Positions 24,884-32,859 are shown, counted from the first letter of the stretch. The stretch is 37,862 nucleotides of DNA from Paenibacillus terrae (GCF_000943545.1 NZ_JTHP01000061.1:1-37862); one strand, 5' to 3'. The notes: generated by a model not told the origin, from the letters alone. Made by a program: numbers and translations.

Positions 24884-25268
24884 CGTAGATCCGCTCCTTC
24901 TTCTGATCTGCTTATTCTACTAGCCCTTATATTTTCTGTCCAACCAAGTGTAGCCGATCCACATACTTCCAGACAAGCTTTCCTCTCTCACCTTTCTCTC
25001 CTTTGTTTTTTCCAGAAGATGAAAAATCTTGGCATGGAGGACCACCAATAAACACATCCGCGCAGGGTATCTCACTAATGGGTATGGTGTTAATATCTCC
25101 AATACGAATATGACTTCCTACATTTGCAATGTAGCTGTCTGCAGCTGGTTTGCAGACTTCATTGGCCCAAATAATTTTAAATAAATCCTTAAAAGCAAAG
25201 TCAAGTAGGCCTCCTCCTGAAAATATGGAGCAGGCAGTATAATTTCCTTCAAGATCTGGCATTCATGA

Positions 25269-25307
25269 GCCCTCTTCTTTTTTAAGCTCACAGCTTAAAA
25301 AGAGGGC
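25269..25307 (-). promoter_or_regulatory. Hairpin covering the ribosome-binding site of the methyltransferase gene
   Basis: On the minus strand GCCCTCTTTTTAAGCT, a short loop and AGCTTAAAAAAGAAGAGGGC form a long stem. The right arm contains the Shine-Dalgarno GAGGG of the methyltransferase gene (ATG 25262). If formed, it would hide the ribosome site and limit translation. Confidence 0.55.
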
Positions 25308-25386
25308 AACCAACAAGGAGTACGAAGGGGACGTACTCTGCACTTAAGTGAAGCTCTAAAAGCCCCTACTTCACATTACAATGGTT

Positions 25387-26351
25387 ATTCCGATAGGTAA
25401 GCTTTTGAATGTTATCTCCAGCTTTTCCCCCGGTTAACACCGGACACGAGTCTTTCGATCTCATACGGCGTTTCATCTAGCTCAACTGACGGTAAGCTTT
25501 ACTTTCGAAAAAACACTAGACAAGATAATCCGTTCTTGAAAGGAGGGTTTCTTTCAAATTAGGTCTTTGACTATCAAGTCAATACCTTTTCTTTGTAAAC
25601 AATCCCCTATATTTACTTCAAGCTTATGACCAAATTGATCTTGTAGTGAATGGTTGGTCAGTCTTATACTAGACTAGTGGCTATCCCTCCGGCTTTGTTA
25701 ATGCCATCAATGGTACTGTGCCACCACTTTCACCGCTACAAACCAGGTTATACCTTGACTAATATCATCTTAGACTTTCCCTGGACCGCTTCAATGGATG
25801 AGAGTCCTCAGCGTTAACAGCTTACCACGTTCCGGTTTATCCTATCTGTTCATGAACCCTTAGATGCTTCCTATGAGCCTGTTGAACTCGATAAAAATTC
25901 GATTACTGCCTGTAACAGTAGATGGACTTTCACACCACAAAAGATTACTTATCCACGTCCAACGCTGCCAAAGCAGCAATATGCATTTCTACATACAGAA
26001 CCTTTAGACCCGTACACTCGGAAGTTCGTCTACGCCCAATTATGTAGTAATGGACGAATTCTCATCATAGGTTTTTTTAGACTCCAAGCACCACTTGATA
26101 CAACCTTCCCCTCGAAGGGCATTTCCTCGGCCGAACCGTCAGGGTATCTTCAGCGCCTATACGGCGAGCTTTATAACGTAATCCACTCTCAAAGACTGTC
26201 GCTATTCGCTAAGGAGGAGGCCTTTCTGGACGTTACTCCATCTTTCGACCTCTTAGATAACCAGTTCTACTGAATTTTTTCAGCGCTTAGACTTTACCTC
26301 AGCAAGAGCATTGCTGCTGCTCTTCCAAGCTGATCTAAGAACGTGTCGCAC
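25387..26351 (-). mobile_element. ORF-less group II intron
   Basis: About 965 bases on the minus strand without an ORF. The 5' end is GTGCGACACG (from 26351), a canonical group II start. Domain V is recognised at 25472-25436: AACGCCG pairs with CGGTGTT, with a GAAA tetraloop closed by C-G and the two-base bulge near GTGTCC. After it a short domain-VI-like stem has an unpaired A in ACCTATCGG, seven bases before a plausible 3' end at AAT (25387). The exact 3' end is inferred. No reverse transcriptase lies in domain IV, so mobility would need one in trans. Confidence 0.7.
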
Positions 26352-26603
26352 TTGCGGGGTTCTAAAGAGTCGGAAAGCACTCAAGCTGGAACATACTTAC
26401 CGTGGCATGGAACGCTTTCCAAATCCCCCAACCTGTTAAACAGGGAATACTCGATCTTTTCTTTTCCTACGAATTTCTCTCTGCATTTCAAACCACGCAC
26501 TATCACGATATTGTTCGCGATCATCTTTGCCAAAATCAAATGACAGTGAGAGATAACACTTATCTGTTCCATACACCTCGCATTGCATGCAAACATTATT
26601 CAA
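26284..26603. repeat. Direct duplication, copy 1 (partner 28662-28978)
   Basis: About 320 bases repeated with few differences at 28662-28978. It contains the 3' end of the 163-residue gene, the 5' exon and the first ~67 bases of the intron. Here it is fused on one side to the broken reverse transcriptase and on the other to the rest of the intron. Confidence 0.9.
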
Positions 26604-27131
26604 GCCGATCCATACCGATGAGAATGTGGTGATCGATATTTCAAAGAAACCTTTTATGTCTCCCTCGATCCACCACTTTACCCCTGTACACTCAAGCTTA
26701 ATTCTACTCAGCAGTGCTCTGCAGCTCTTTTCGGGTCTAAATCCGTGAGAGTTGTCGGAGAACCTACCTTCATAGGTTGCTTCCAGGACGTTTCGGAGAA
26801 CTTCCTGGAAGAGCTTGTCCATGAAGGATGGAATGCCCAGAGGACGTTGACCACCAGATTTTTTGGGTATCATTCTCCTTCTAGCAGGCTTTGGCTGATA
26901 TGACTCGTCCCGTAAACTATTGATTAGCTTACTTACCCGTTCCATATTGAAGTCATCGATCGTTTCTCCGTCTGCACCGGCAGTCATGTTCCCTTCCTTC
27001 CCCTGGATTTTGGCATATGCCTTAAGGCAGAAGTCAGGGTTGTATAGAATGTGGTAAAGATCAGTAAAGAGGTAATCTTCCTTTTGGGCGTTCTTGATTA
27101 GATTGACTAAAACAATGTTGGGATCTCTCAT
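26604..27131 (-). pseudogene. Group II intron reverse transcriptase, truncated and frameshifted
   Basis: From ATG 27131 the N-terminal and RT0-RT3 blocks of an LtrA-type maturase are present (YGKIQGKEGNMTAGADGE-like region, then RRRMIPKKSGGQRPLGIPSF, YEGRFSDNSHGFRPEKSCRA, WWIEGDIKGFF). Right after GDIKGFF one base is missing, since the next frame continues NIDHHILIGMDRL, the expected RT sequence. The gene is then cut at 26604 where the duplicated segment begins. The YADD catalytic box, the maturase domain and the endonuclease are absent, so the protein is inactive. Confidence 0.85.
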
Positions 27132-27191
27132 GGTCTCACACCACTTCCTAAATTGTTTAATCAATCAACACCTGTCTTCCTTCGCCAGCAT

Positions 27192-27659
27192 TCACACGTT
27201 TCTGAGGAAAGGGAGGTACGCTAAATATTGATTGAAGTTATCGAATGAGTGGCAGGTCGTGATTGTTTTTTTACGAAGTCTTTTCAGTTTAGCTGCCTTA
27301 CCTTCAACAGTAAGATCGGTCCCTATTACGACATTATTTGGACTCAGAAGACCGTTCAATGTTGTGTAAAGACTCTTAGCGATTCCCTGCCTTTGGTGGT
27401 CTTTTCTAACGTCGACATACGAGATGCTGTACGTTAAAGGATGTTGAGGATCTTGATAAAGCAGCATTACTCCCCGGACATCTACTCCTTCGATGGCTAT
27501 TATACAGTAATATTCCATTATCGATGCCATATTAAAGTCATGTGGAGAGAAAAAGTGAAAACCCTCGTAAACCCTACTACCGTTAACATTCTTCTTTCCT
27601 TCATTCAAGCCCTCTGCGATTCCCCTCAAGTCAATGAGAGGTAAAAACTCATACTTCAC
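27192..27659 (-). CDS. GNAT-family N-acetyltransferase
   Basis: 155 residues from GTG 27659, which follows GAGAGGTGA; an ATG 14 codons upstream lacks a ribosome site. The acetyl-CoA-binding motif A is visible as ISYVDVRKDHQRQGIAKSLY (Q/RxxGxA type). Upstream strands (YYCIIAIEGVDVRGVMLLYQ) fit the GNAT core. The C-terminus ends in NQYLAYLPFLRNV. The acceptor is unknown: amino acids, antibiotics and peptides are all used by this superfamily. It follows the 71-residue gene by 13 bases on the same strand, so the two are probably cotranscribed. The reverse-transcriptase fragment begins immediately downstream. Confidence 0.8.
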   Translation of the reverse strand: MKYEFLPLIDLRGIAEGLNEGKKNVNGSRVYEGFHFFSPHDFNMASIMEYYCIIAIEGVDVRGVMLLYQDPQHPLTYSISYVDVRKDHQRQGIAKSLYTTLNGLLSPNNVVIGTDLTVEGKAAKLKRLRKKTITTCHSFDNFNQYLAYLPFLRNV

Positions 27660-27672
27660 TATCTTCACCTCT

Positions 27673-27888
27673 CTATGATTTGTGAATGTAGGACATCTCA
27701 CCTCTAACTATAGTTATGAGGTTCGTCTCCCCCCATTTATGATCCACAGCGGTTTCGCCTTCATCCAGCACCTTATTTTCAATCAGATTCTTAGCCCATT
27801 GTTGCGGATCGCTTGGGCATTCATATTCTTCCTTCCATGTGCTTAATGAGTCAACCTGTTTGACTTCAATCTCGATTTTCGGCATCAT
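27673..27888 (-). CDS. Hypothetical protein, 71 residues
   Basis: A small acidic soluble protein starting at ATG 27888 (or the next ATG) after AGGAGAACG. It begins with a strand-like IEIEVKQVDSLSTWKEEYEC and continues DPQQWAKNLIENKVLDEGET. The pattern resembles small phage or plasmid proteins of unknown function. It precedes the GNAT gene by 13 bases and is likely in one operon with it. Confidence 0.6.
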   Translation of the reverse strand: MMPKIEIEVKQVDSLSTWKEEYECPSDPQQWAKNLIENKVLDEGETAVDHKWGETNLITIVRGEMSYIHKS

Positions 27889-27977
27889 CGTTCTCCTGTT
27901 CTTTTAAAAATATGAAGCTTATGGTCTGCACATATCTATATAGGTACAGACTAAAAGCACACATTTTTATGAATGAA

Positions 27978-28346
27978 TTATTTCGAAGTTCTCCTTGCTT
28001 TATTGAATTTCTCTCTGAATCGATCTAAAACCCAATCTTTTTCGTAATGGTTAGTATCTGCAACATCATCGCAAATTTGAAAAACCTCTTCTACAAGTTC
28101 ATCAATTCGTCTCATCGCTTGTTTGTAGATGCGATGAAGCTCTTCCTCTTCTTTCGACAAGCTACCACTCCCCCTATGCTGTATTGAATCAAGGTGTATT
28201 TTAGACTTACGAAATTCGGTTTCCAATTCTGTCCATCTGCCAACAATTTCCCAACCATCATCAATCATTTGCTTTTCATGTTTTATAGCTTCTTCAGTAT
28301 CTTCATAGCTATAGATTTCATGTTCCCACTTAGATTCTAGTTTCAT
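27978..28346 (-). CDS. Hypothetical helical protein, 122 residues
   Basis: Highly charged and largely alpha-helical (HEKQMIDDGWEIVGRWTELE, KEEEELHRIYKQAMRRIDEL, VLDRFREKFNKARRTSK), with coiled-coil potential in the middle. The start ATG 28346 has GGAG only one base before it, so the true start is uncertain. The upstream context CAGAATGGAGAATG is repeated before the next gene (28609). No family is recognised. Confidence 0.55.
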   Translation of the reverse strand: MKLESKWEHEIYSYEDTEEAIKHEKQMIDDGWEIVGRWTELETEFRKSKIHLDSIQHRGSGSLSKEEEELHRIYKQAMRRIDELVEEVFQICDDVADTNHYEKDWVLDRFREKFNKARRTSK

Positions 28347-28414
28347 TCTCCATTCTGAATAAAAATAAAATGAATAAAGGATTTTTATTTAGAATAACAA
28401 GTGTCGAAGCAACT

Positions 28415-28609
28415 CTATTTTTTATATACCTTTGTCAATTTCCATTTTCTCCAAAAATTTCTTTCGTTTAATATAAAAAGCTTCATTTCAAATTTCCCTT
28501 TGTTCCTTTCAATAAAATCGTTGGCGTGTTCCAAAGCAGTTTTAAAACTATGCTTAAAGAAAAAAACTTTGTTATTGTTATATTCAATTTTAACTTCTTG
28601 TTTTTCCAT
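28415..28609 (-). CDS. Hypothetical basic protein, 64 residues
   Basis: Starts at ATG 28609, nine bases after GGAG; an ATG five codons upstream overlaps the Shine-Dalgarno. The sequence (KQEVKIEYNNNKVFFFKHSF, EHANDFIERNKGKFEMKLFI) is basic and soluble. It lies between the truncated intron fragment and the 122-residue gene. Its family is unknown. Confidence 0.5.
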   Translation of the reverse strand: MEKQEVKIEYNNNKVFFFKHSFKTALEHANDFIERNKGKFEMKLFILNERNFWRKWKLTKVYKK

Positions 28610-28661
28610 TTTTACATTCTCCATTCTGAACTTTTATTTGCCTCTTTTTATCATGAACCCA

Positions 28662-28978
28662 GCTTAGACTTTACCTCAGCAAGAGCATTGCTGCTGCTCT
28701 TCCAAGCTGATCCAAGAACGTGTCGCACTTGCGGGGTTCTAAAGAGTCGGAAACGCTCAAGCTGTATAAACTTACCGTGGCATGGAACGCTGTCCAAATC
28801 TCCCAACCTGCTAAACAGGGAATACTCGTTCTTTTCTTTTCCTGCGAATTTCTCTCTGCATTTCAAACCACGCACTATCACGATATTGTTCGCGATCATC
28901 TTTGCCACAATCAAATGACAGTGAGAAATAACACTTATCTGTTCCATACACCTCGCATTGCATGCAAACATTATTCAA
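28662..28978. repeat. Direct duplication, copy 2 (partner 26284-26603)
   Basis: The same segment as 26284-26603. Here it is joined to the complete 163-residue gene, and the intron part (28662-28728, starting GTGCGACACG) breaks off after about 67 bases. This copy shows the original 5' exon context of the intron. Confidence 0.9.
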
Positions 28979-29302
28979 AAAGGTGACTGCTTCTCTCATA
29001 TTTACGATGTAAGTTTGATCCAGACTGACTACACCAAAGAATGAACAATTGATTAAACTTTCTTCGGCAGTCTGAAATGGGAGTATTAGCACCCACGGAC
29101 TCTCACACTCAAACAGAGTACTGAAGAAGTGCACAGCTCGTTTTCTACCATCCAATAAACCTTGATTATAAAGATCAGTCTTATAACGACCATCTACGGG
29201 TATAAAAGCATAACCATCTTCAGCATGCAACAGCTCTTGGAACACAAGATGTTTCGATCCTTTGCTATTTACATGGACTTCAATTGGCTTGGGACGACCC
29301 AC
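28811..29302 (-). CDS. Hypothetical protein, 163 residues, 5' exon side of a group II intron
   Basis: Starts at GTG 29302 after GAAAGGGGTG. The N-terminal part (GRPKPIEVHVNSKGSKHLVF, AFIPVDGRYKTDLYNQGLLD) looks beta-rich; the C-terminus is strongly basic (WFEMQREIRRKRKERVFPV). A Cys-containing segment (NNVCMQCEVYGTDKCY) might bind metal. The last ~58 residues are duplicated at 26436-26603, where they are fused out of context to the broken reverse transcriptase. The intron 5' end begins 83 bases after the stop. No family is recognised. Confidence 0.6.
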   Translation of the reverse strand: MGRPKPIEVHVNSKGSKHLVFQELLHAEDGYAFIPVDGRYKTDLYNQGLLDGRKRAVHFFSTLFECESPWVLILPFQTAEESLINCSFFGVVSLDQTYIVNMREAVTFLNNVCMQCEVYGTDKCYFSLSFDCGKDDREQYRDSAWFEMQREIRRKRKERVFPV

Positions 29303-29339
29303 AATTTTTCACCCCTTTCATATGAAATAAAGTGACTTA

Positions 29340-29568
29340 TTAACTATCCCTTAATAGGGAATCAGTTTTTCCAGCTAAGGTGTTGTACATTTCCTCAAAC
29401 TCTAAATTTTCATAAACCTCTCCCGCTTCAAGTACGCTTTCAGATGGATTACCCTACTTTCTAAATCCTCATAAACCTTATTAGATAACGATCGCTTTCA
29501 ACAATAGTCAGCATTTTCTCCACATAAAAAAACTGTTTTTCTACCTGAACAGCTTTTAGCTCATCAAT
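29340..29568 (-). pseudogene. Small frameshifted gene, unknown
   Basis: AAAGGAG precedes an in-frame ATT at 29568, followed by DELKAVQVEKQFFYVEKMLT. Two shifts are needed to continue through NKVYEDLESR and SESVLEAGEVYENLEFEEMY with NTLAGKTDSLLRDS to the TAA at 29340. The pieces give one acidic helical protein of about 75 residues. Either the start codon has mutated or a non-ATG start was used. Confidence 0.45.
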
Positions 29569-29585
29569 TGATTACTCTCCTTTAA

Positions 29586-29629
29586 TGAAAAAGACCACAT
29601 TTCTTCCCGTCTGGGACAACGTGGTCTTT
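29586..29629 (-). terminator. Probable terminator
   Basis: AAAGACCAC and GTGGTCTTT enclose a 22-base loop with further weak pairing; the minus strand ends in five T. No clear gene precedes it on this strand. Confidence 0.55.
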
Positions 29630-29697
29630 CACAAATTTATTTTTATTCATAGTGCCCAACATTTTTTAATTCATCATCATCTCCCTCCTATTTGGGA

Positions 29698-29773
29698 ACA
29701 AAAAAAGAACCCATCTTAAAGAGACTAATCTACTTATAATGAAAAGTAGAAATGCTCCTAAAGAGGGTTCTTT
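29698..29773 (-). terminator. Long hairpin with T tract
   Basis: Outer stem AAAGAACCC/GGGTTCTTT, inner stem CTACTT/AAGTAG, about 70 bases in all, with seven T on the minus strand. It is longer than an ordinary terminator and could be a small inverted-repeat element. Confidence 0.5.
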
Positions 29774-29970
29774 AATAAACAGTCAGCAGATATGTCCCAG
29801 GACTTCGCCAAAAAATTAATGATAATAAATAAATTATACTCGGTTATTCATAATTTGAGAAGCAGACTAGAAAATTAGGCATAGTCTTCAACAACAACTT
29901 CGACAATGGGATTATTTCTCAAAGTACTGACTGTGTTGGAGTGTTGTTCCAGAAACTTAGGTATCCTTAA

Positions 29971-30096
29971 AAGACCCACGGAACAAGAATCCGACAGGTT
30001 TGGGCACATCTAGGCTTTGGGCAGCTACCGGCACTGATCGCTCTACAGGAACACGACGATGTGCGCATCGATGGCTATTTTCTGCTTCAGTCCTAA
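29971..30096 (+). pseudogene. 3' remnant of an unknown plus-strand gene
   Basis: KTHGTRIRQVWAHLGFGQLP continues as ALIALQEHDDVRIDGYFLLQ S and a TAA at 30094. The composition is coding-like and the GC content is above that of the surroundings. It has no start or ribosome site. The family is not recognised. Confidence 0.4.
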
Positions 30097-30108
30097 AAGA
30101 ACAGAAAA

Positions 30109-30133
30109 AAAGGACGGCATGACCGCCCCTTTA
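30109..30133 (-). terminator. Terminator of the 109-residue gene
   Basis: Minus strand AAAGGGGCGG and CCGTCCTTT with a short loop and seven T, 26 bases past the stop at 30159. Confidence 0.75.
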
Positions 30134-30158
30134 CATAATAATATTCAATCGTTGTTGA

Positions 30159-30488
30159 TCATTTACTAGAATATTTATCTGCCAATTCCTTTTCGAATTC
30201 TTTTTTATAAACTACAAATTCATCATCCGTAAGGAAGCCAATTTGATTGTAGATCTCGGCCGTTCCCAAATTAATTTTAATGGGCTTTCGCATGTCCATT
30301 AGATATCCTTTAGCTAGATCAAACTGTGATTTATGCATAACCATAATTGGATTTTCTTTGCTTGGGACAGGTATTTTTTCAACTTCTTCCCTTGATAAAT
30401 CGTGCTTATTTAATTTATAGAATTTTTCATCGTCTAAAGTAACGTAAACCGTATGAGTGTTAAAAGTTAAGTGGAAAGCTTGCTCCAT
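30159..30488 (-). CDS. Hypothetical protein, 109 residues
   Basis: ATG 30488 lies 11 bases after AGGAGG; in-frame ATGs further upstream overlap or precede that site. The sequence has beta-like segments (MEQAFHLTFNTHTVYVTLDD, IKINLGTAEIYNQIGFLTDD) and a charged helical C-terminus (EFVVYKKEFEKELADKYSSK). Soluble, with no signal peptide. It has its own terminator. No family is recognised. Confidence 0.6.
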   Translation of the reverse strand: MEQAFHLTFNTHTVYVTLDDEKFYKLNKHDLSREEVEKIPVPSKENPIMVMHKSQFDLAKGYLMDMRKPIKINLGTAEIYNQIGFLTDDEFVVYKKEFEKELADKYSSK

Positions 30489-30630
30489 AATAATCATACC
30501 CTCCTGTGAATTATAGATGAAAACCACTTATTGCTTGGTTGATAATATCCTGATTGATACCTGTGTATCTCATGGTGATGGATGAGCCGAATGGTCTTTA
30601 TTCTGTTTCCAGCCATTCCACCATAAAGTT

Positions 30631-31053
30631 CTAGGAGACCTTTTTATTAGTCATCCATAAAAATGATAAAATAAGTGTAAAAGCTGTTAGTGCCATCAAC
30701 GGTATTGTTATAAATCCAAACCAGTTAGTGTAGTCTGTTTTACACGATACTCCTACATTACAAGGTAGTATTTTTCCAAGAGACGCTAGCTTCTGGCCTA
30801 GATAATGATACAACGCAATACCTAAACCTATAAAAGACAGAAAAAATGCGGAACGAGCATATTTCCTATCCTCAGTTAAGGAGGCATATCCCAAAATCAC
30901 AGTTAAAGGATACATACAAATTCGTTGCAACCAACATAATTTACAAGGTTCATAATGCAAAATCTCACTAAAATACAGGCTACCACATGTGGCGACGATT
31001 GAGACAAACCAAGCCATCAGAATTCCATAATTCTGAAACGTTTTTTTGATCAC
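30631..31053 (-). CDS. bdbC: BdbC/DsbB-type thiol-disulfide oxidoreductase
   Basis: A 140-residue inner-membrane protein with four transmembrane helices. The first periplasmic-side loop carries the redox pair CKLC (YEPCKLCWLQRICMYPL is the family signature) and the second loop the pair in ILPCNVGVSCKTDY. It re-oxidises the partner BdbD and passes electrons to quinone. The ATG overlaps the bdbD stop by four bases, so the two are translationally coupled. Length and topology match Bacillus BdbC. The pair promotes disulfides in exported proteins, for example in competence or in bacteriocin maturation. Confidence 0.93.
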   Translation of the reverse strand: MIKKTFQNYGILMAWFVSIVATCGSLYFSEILHYEPCKLCWLQRICMYPLTVILGYASLTEDRKYARSAFFLSFIGLGIALYHYLGQKLASLGKILPCNVGVSCKTDYTNWFGFITIPLMALTAFTLILSFLWMTNKKVS

Positions 31054-31736
31054 TTTTTTTCCTCCTTTTTACTAATCACATCATTTATTGCGATCTTAAT
31101 CTGTTCATAATCAAGGCCTCCCGTTTCAATAGCCATTCCGTTTACAACCAGTGTAGGCGTCTGCCGAATCCCCAACTCACGAGAAAAATTCAAATCTTTA
31201 TTTACCATTTCATCAAATTCTCCTGCTTTCAGCGATCTCTCCATCTCTTTATAATCGACTTTGACCTTTGTGATTTTTGCTATTTCAACTAAATAAGCAA
31301 TTGTGGCCCAGTTTTCGGATTCATCTTTTTGCAGCTTAAAGATTTGCTCATAGTAGGCCCAGAAATCTTCAGGGCTATTTTTTGCTACATATTCACCAGC
31401 CGCTGCTGCCGTTAAAGAGTCAGGACCAATGATTGGAAAGTTCACAAATTTGAAGCTTGCCTTACCAGTATTAATATAATCTTTTATCAATCTTGGATAG
31501 ATATCTGAGGCGAAGTGCTTGCACCCAGGGCACTTGAAGTCTCCAAATTCAATAATAGTAGCGGGAGCATCCTTTTTACCTAAGACCGGCTGATCATCGA
31601 AGTGATTTAACGATATCCCCGATTTAACCGCTTTAGGCTGGTTGTCCTTACTATTTGCGTAAACCATTGCAACCAGTAAACAAAATACCATCAATACAGA
31701 CATAGAAATTACTACAGCTTTAGCTTTTCTTTTCAA
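31050..31736 (-). CDS. bdbD: BdbD/DsbA-type thiol oxidase, membrane-anchored
   Basis: 228 residues from TTG 31736, seven bases after GGAGG. An N-terminal signal anchor (AVVISMSVLMVFCLLVAMVY) is followed by a thioredoxin-fold DsbA-like domain. The active site CPGC is in FGDFKCPGCKHF, and the cis-Pro loop in IRQTPTLVVNG. The helical insert sits between them (DSLTAAAAGEYVAKNSPEDF). It oxidises cysteines in exported proteins on the outer face of the membrane and is recycled by BdbC, encoded immediately downstream. The leader has a promoter and a hairpin with a T tract. Confidence 0.93.
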   Translation of the reverse strand: MKRKAKAVVISMSVLMVFCLLVAMVYANSKDNQPKAVKSGISLNHFDDQPVLGKKDAPATIIEFGDFKCPGCKHFASDIYPRLIKDYINTGKASFKFVNFPIIGPDSLTAAAAGEYVAKNSPEDFWAYYEQIFKLQKDESENWATIAYLVEIAKITKVKVDYKEMERSLKAGEFDEMVNKDLNFSRELGIRQTPTLVVNGMAIETGGLDYEQIKIAINDVISKKEEKK

Positions 31737-31762
31737 AACTTCTCCTCCTTTAAATGAACAAA

Positions 31763-31810
31763 AAGCACTCAGTGAAAACACTCTTCTTCAGAGTGTAATC
31801 ACCGGTGCTT
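31763..31810 (-). promoter_or_regulatory. Terminator-like hairpin in the bdbD leader
   Basis: AAGCAC/GTGCTT, GTGA/TCAC and a perfect ACACTCT/AGAGTGT stem, followed on the minus strand by CTTTTTG. It lies between the promoter and the bdbD ribosome site, so it may attenuate or stabilise the transcript. Confidence 0.55.
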
Positions 31811-31820
31811 CCGGATTTTA

Positions 31821-31848
31821 TATATAATATTTTAGTTCCCGATATCAA
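31821..31848 (-). promoter_or_regulatory. Promoter of bdbD-bdbC
   Basis: Minus strand TTGATA, 16 bases, TATATA. Transcription would start just before the leader hairpin. Confidence 0.5.
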
Positions 31849-32225
31849 ACCACTATTATTAGAGTTGTTACATATTTAGAATAAATGATGTATATCTCCG
31901 AGTGCATTTCTATTCTAAGAAGAAATTGCAACTTTAGATTATCTTAGTTTTAGATATTTTCAAACTCGTATAACGCTTATTTAAAGTATATCAAAAACTT
32001 CATTCTTCGAGAAACAAGTAGGTGAAGAGCCAGTTTTTCATTTAGGTTAGTTTATATCGCTTAGCAATGTGCTTGAGTATGTTCTAAGCCTTGCCTTTAC
32101 ATACGAAAGGGATAAACTACCACCTTCAAATGTATATTCTCTAGCATATTCGCAGAGCAATAACCTTTAATTAACTCCAAAAAAAGAGGAAGAACCGACA
32201 AGGAAAAAGATTTTCTATAAACCAC
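31849..32225. other. Intergenic region
   Basis: About 380 AT-rich bases between bdbD and the 157-residue gene, both on the minus strand. No gene, terminator or repeat that I can support. Confidence 0.5.
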
Positions 32226-32699
32226 TTATGTCCATACCTCAATTGGAGATTCACTCATCCAGTATAAATTCTTTGATGATCCGCTACTTTGTTTATCATC
32301 TCTGGAACTATTTTTATCAGCATCAAGAAAGTCATTTTGTTCATGTTGTAGAACACTTAACTGGATACCTTTATCATCTGCCATTTTAGTAGCTAACCTA
32401 AGCCCATATTTACGAATTATCTCTCTCTGACCCTGATATGTAAAAATTGATTCAACTTCACCGTTACTATCACATTTCAATTCCAACTCTAATTCTGGAT
32501 ATGCAGGGATAGCACGCTCAATGCCTCGCTTCGTTGCTACAGTAAGAATTGTTCGCCCAAAACCCTTTGTTTGCGGTATTAAGTTCATATAACGAATAAA
32601 ATCAGAGCAATTATTGGCAGTAAAATAAAATGAGACCCGGCGTAAACAGGATTCCTCAAGTGAATCATAATTTGAGCACATTTTACATATTTCCTTCAT
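32226..32699 (-). CDS. Hypothetical protein with N-terminal Cys cluster, 157 residues
   Basis: Starts at ATG 32699 after GGAAGG. Four cysteines in the first ~30 residues (EICKMCSNYDSLEESCLRRV and NNCSDF) may bind a metal. The middle is beta-like (AIPAYPELELELKCDSNGEV), and a Ser/Asp/Lys-rich linker precedes a short hydrophobic tail (NLYWMSESPIEVWT). Probably cytoplasmic. No family is recognised. Confidence 0.6.
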   Translation of the reverse strand: MKEICKMCSNYDSLEESCLRRVSFYFTANNCSDFIRYMNLIPQTKGFGRTILTVATKRGIERAIPAYPELELELKCDSNGEVESIFTYQGQREIIRKYGLRLATKMADDKGIQLSVLQHEQNDFLDADKNSSRDDKQSSGSSKNLYWMSESPIEVWT

Positions 32700-32859
32700 A
32701 AAAGCTTCCTTCCTTTCTCAGAAAAATGCCTAATCTATAATCTTTCAAATCGCTCATGCCGAGCATAATATATGTCCATATCCTTGTACACCTTACTACA
32801 AAGGCAATTTTATTAAAATCTCCAATGTTGCGGAATAAATCATCAACATTAACAACCTC

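Larger units (their letters stand above)
23743..24961 (-). mobile_element. IS3-family (IS150-like) insertion sequence, copy B
   Basis: 1219 bp on the minus strand, beginning TGGATCGGCTACACTTGG and ending TGTTGACAATCCA, flanked by a 3-bp direct repeat CAT (23740-23742 and 24962-24964). Three-base duplication is standard for IS150-like elements, so this is an original, unrearranged insertion. Both ORFs are intact. Confidence 0.92.
23069..25262 (-). pseudogene. DNA (cytosine-5) methyltransferase gene interrupted by an insertion sequence
   Basis: The 5' exon (25262-24962) encodes motif I (CSIFSGGGLLDFAF) and motif IV with the catalytic Cys (FIGGPPCQDFS). The 3' part (23742-23069) encodes motif VI (FLFENVVGL), VIII (AQHRERVFFVG), the target-recognition region, IX (RRLTVRECLRIMG) and X (QYRATGNGVAYNVGHALAKA). 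The IS at 23743-24961 sits between them, flanked by CAT on both sides. Removing it with one CAT gives 972 bases, an intact 323-residue enzyme of normal length. Start ATG 25262 follows GAGGG. No cognate restriction endonuclease is recognised, so it may be an orphan or part of a broken system. Confidence 0.9.

Noticed and set aside
25387..26351. Large novel ncRNA (OLE, GOLLD or ROOL class) or rRNA fragment
   Set aside because: The GTGCG start, domain V with GAAA loop and the nearby maturase fragment explain it as a group II intron.
26436..26603. Fusion of reverse transcriptase with a C-terminal domain
   Set aside because: The fusion frame arises from a one-base loss and a junction with a duplicated gene end; the same tail belongs to the gene at 28811-29302.
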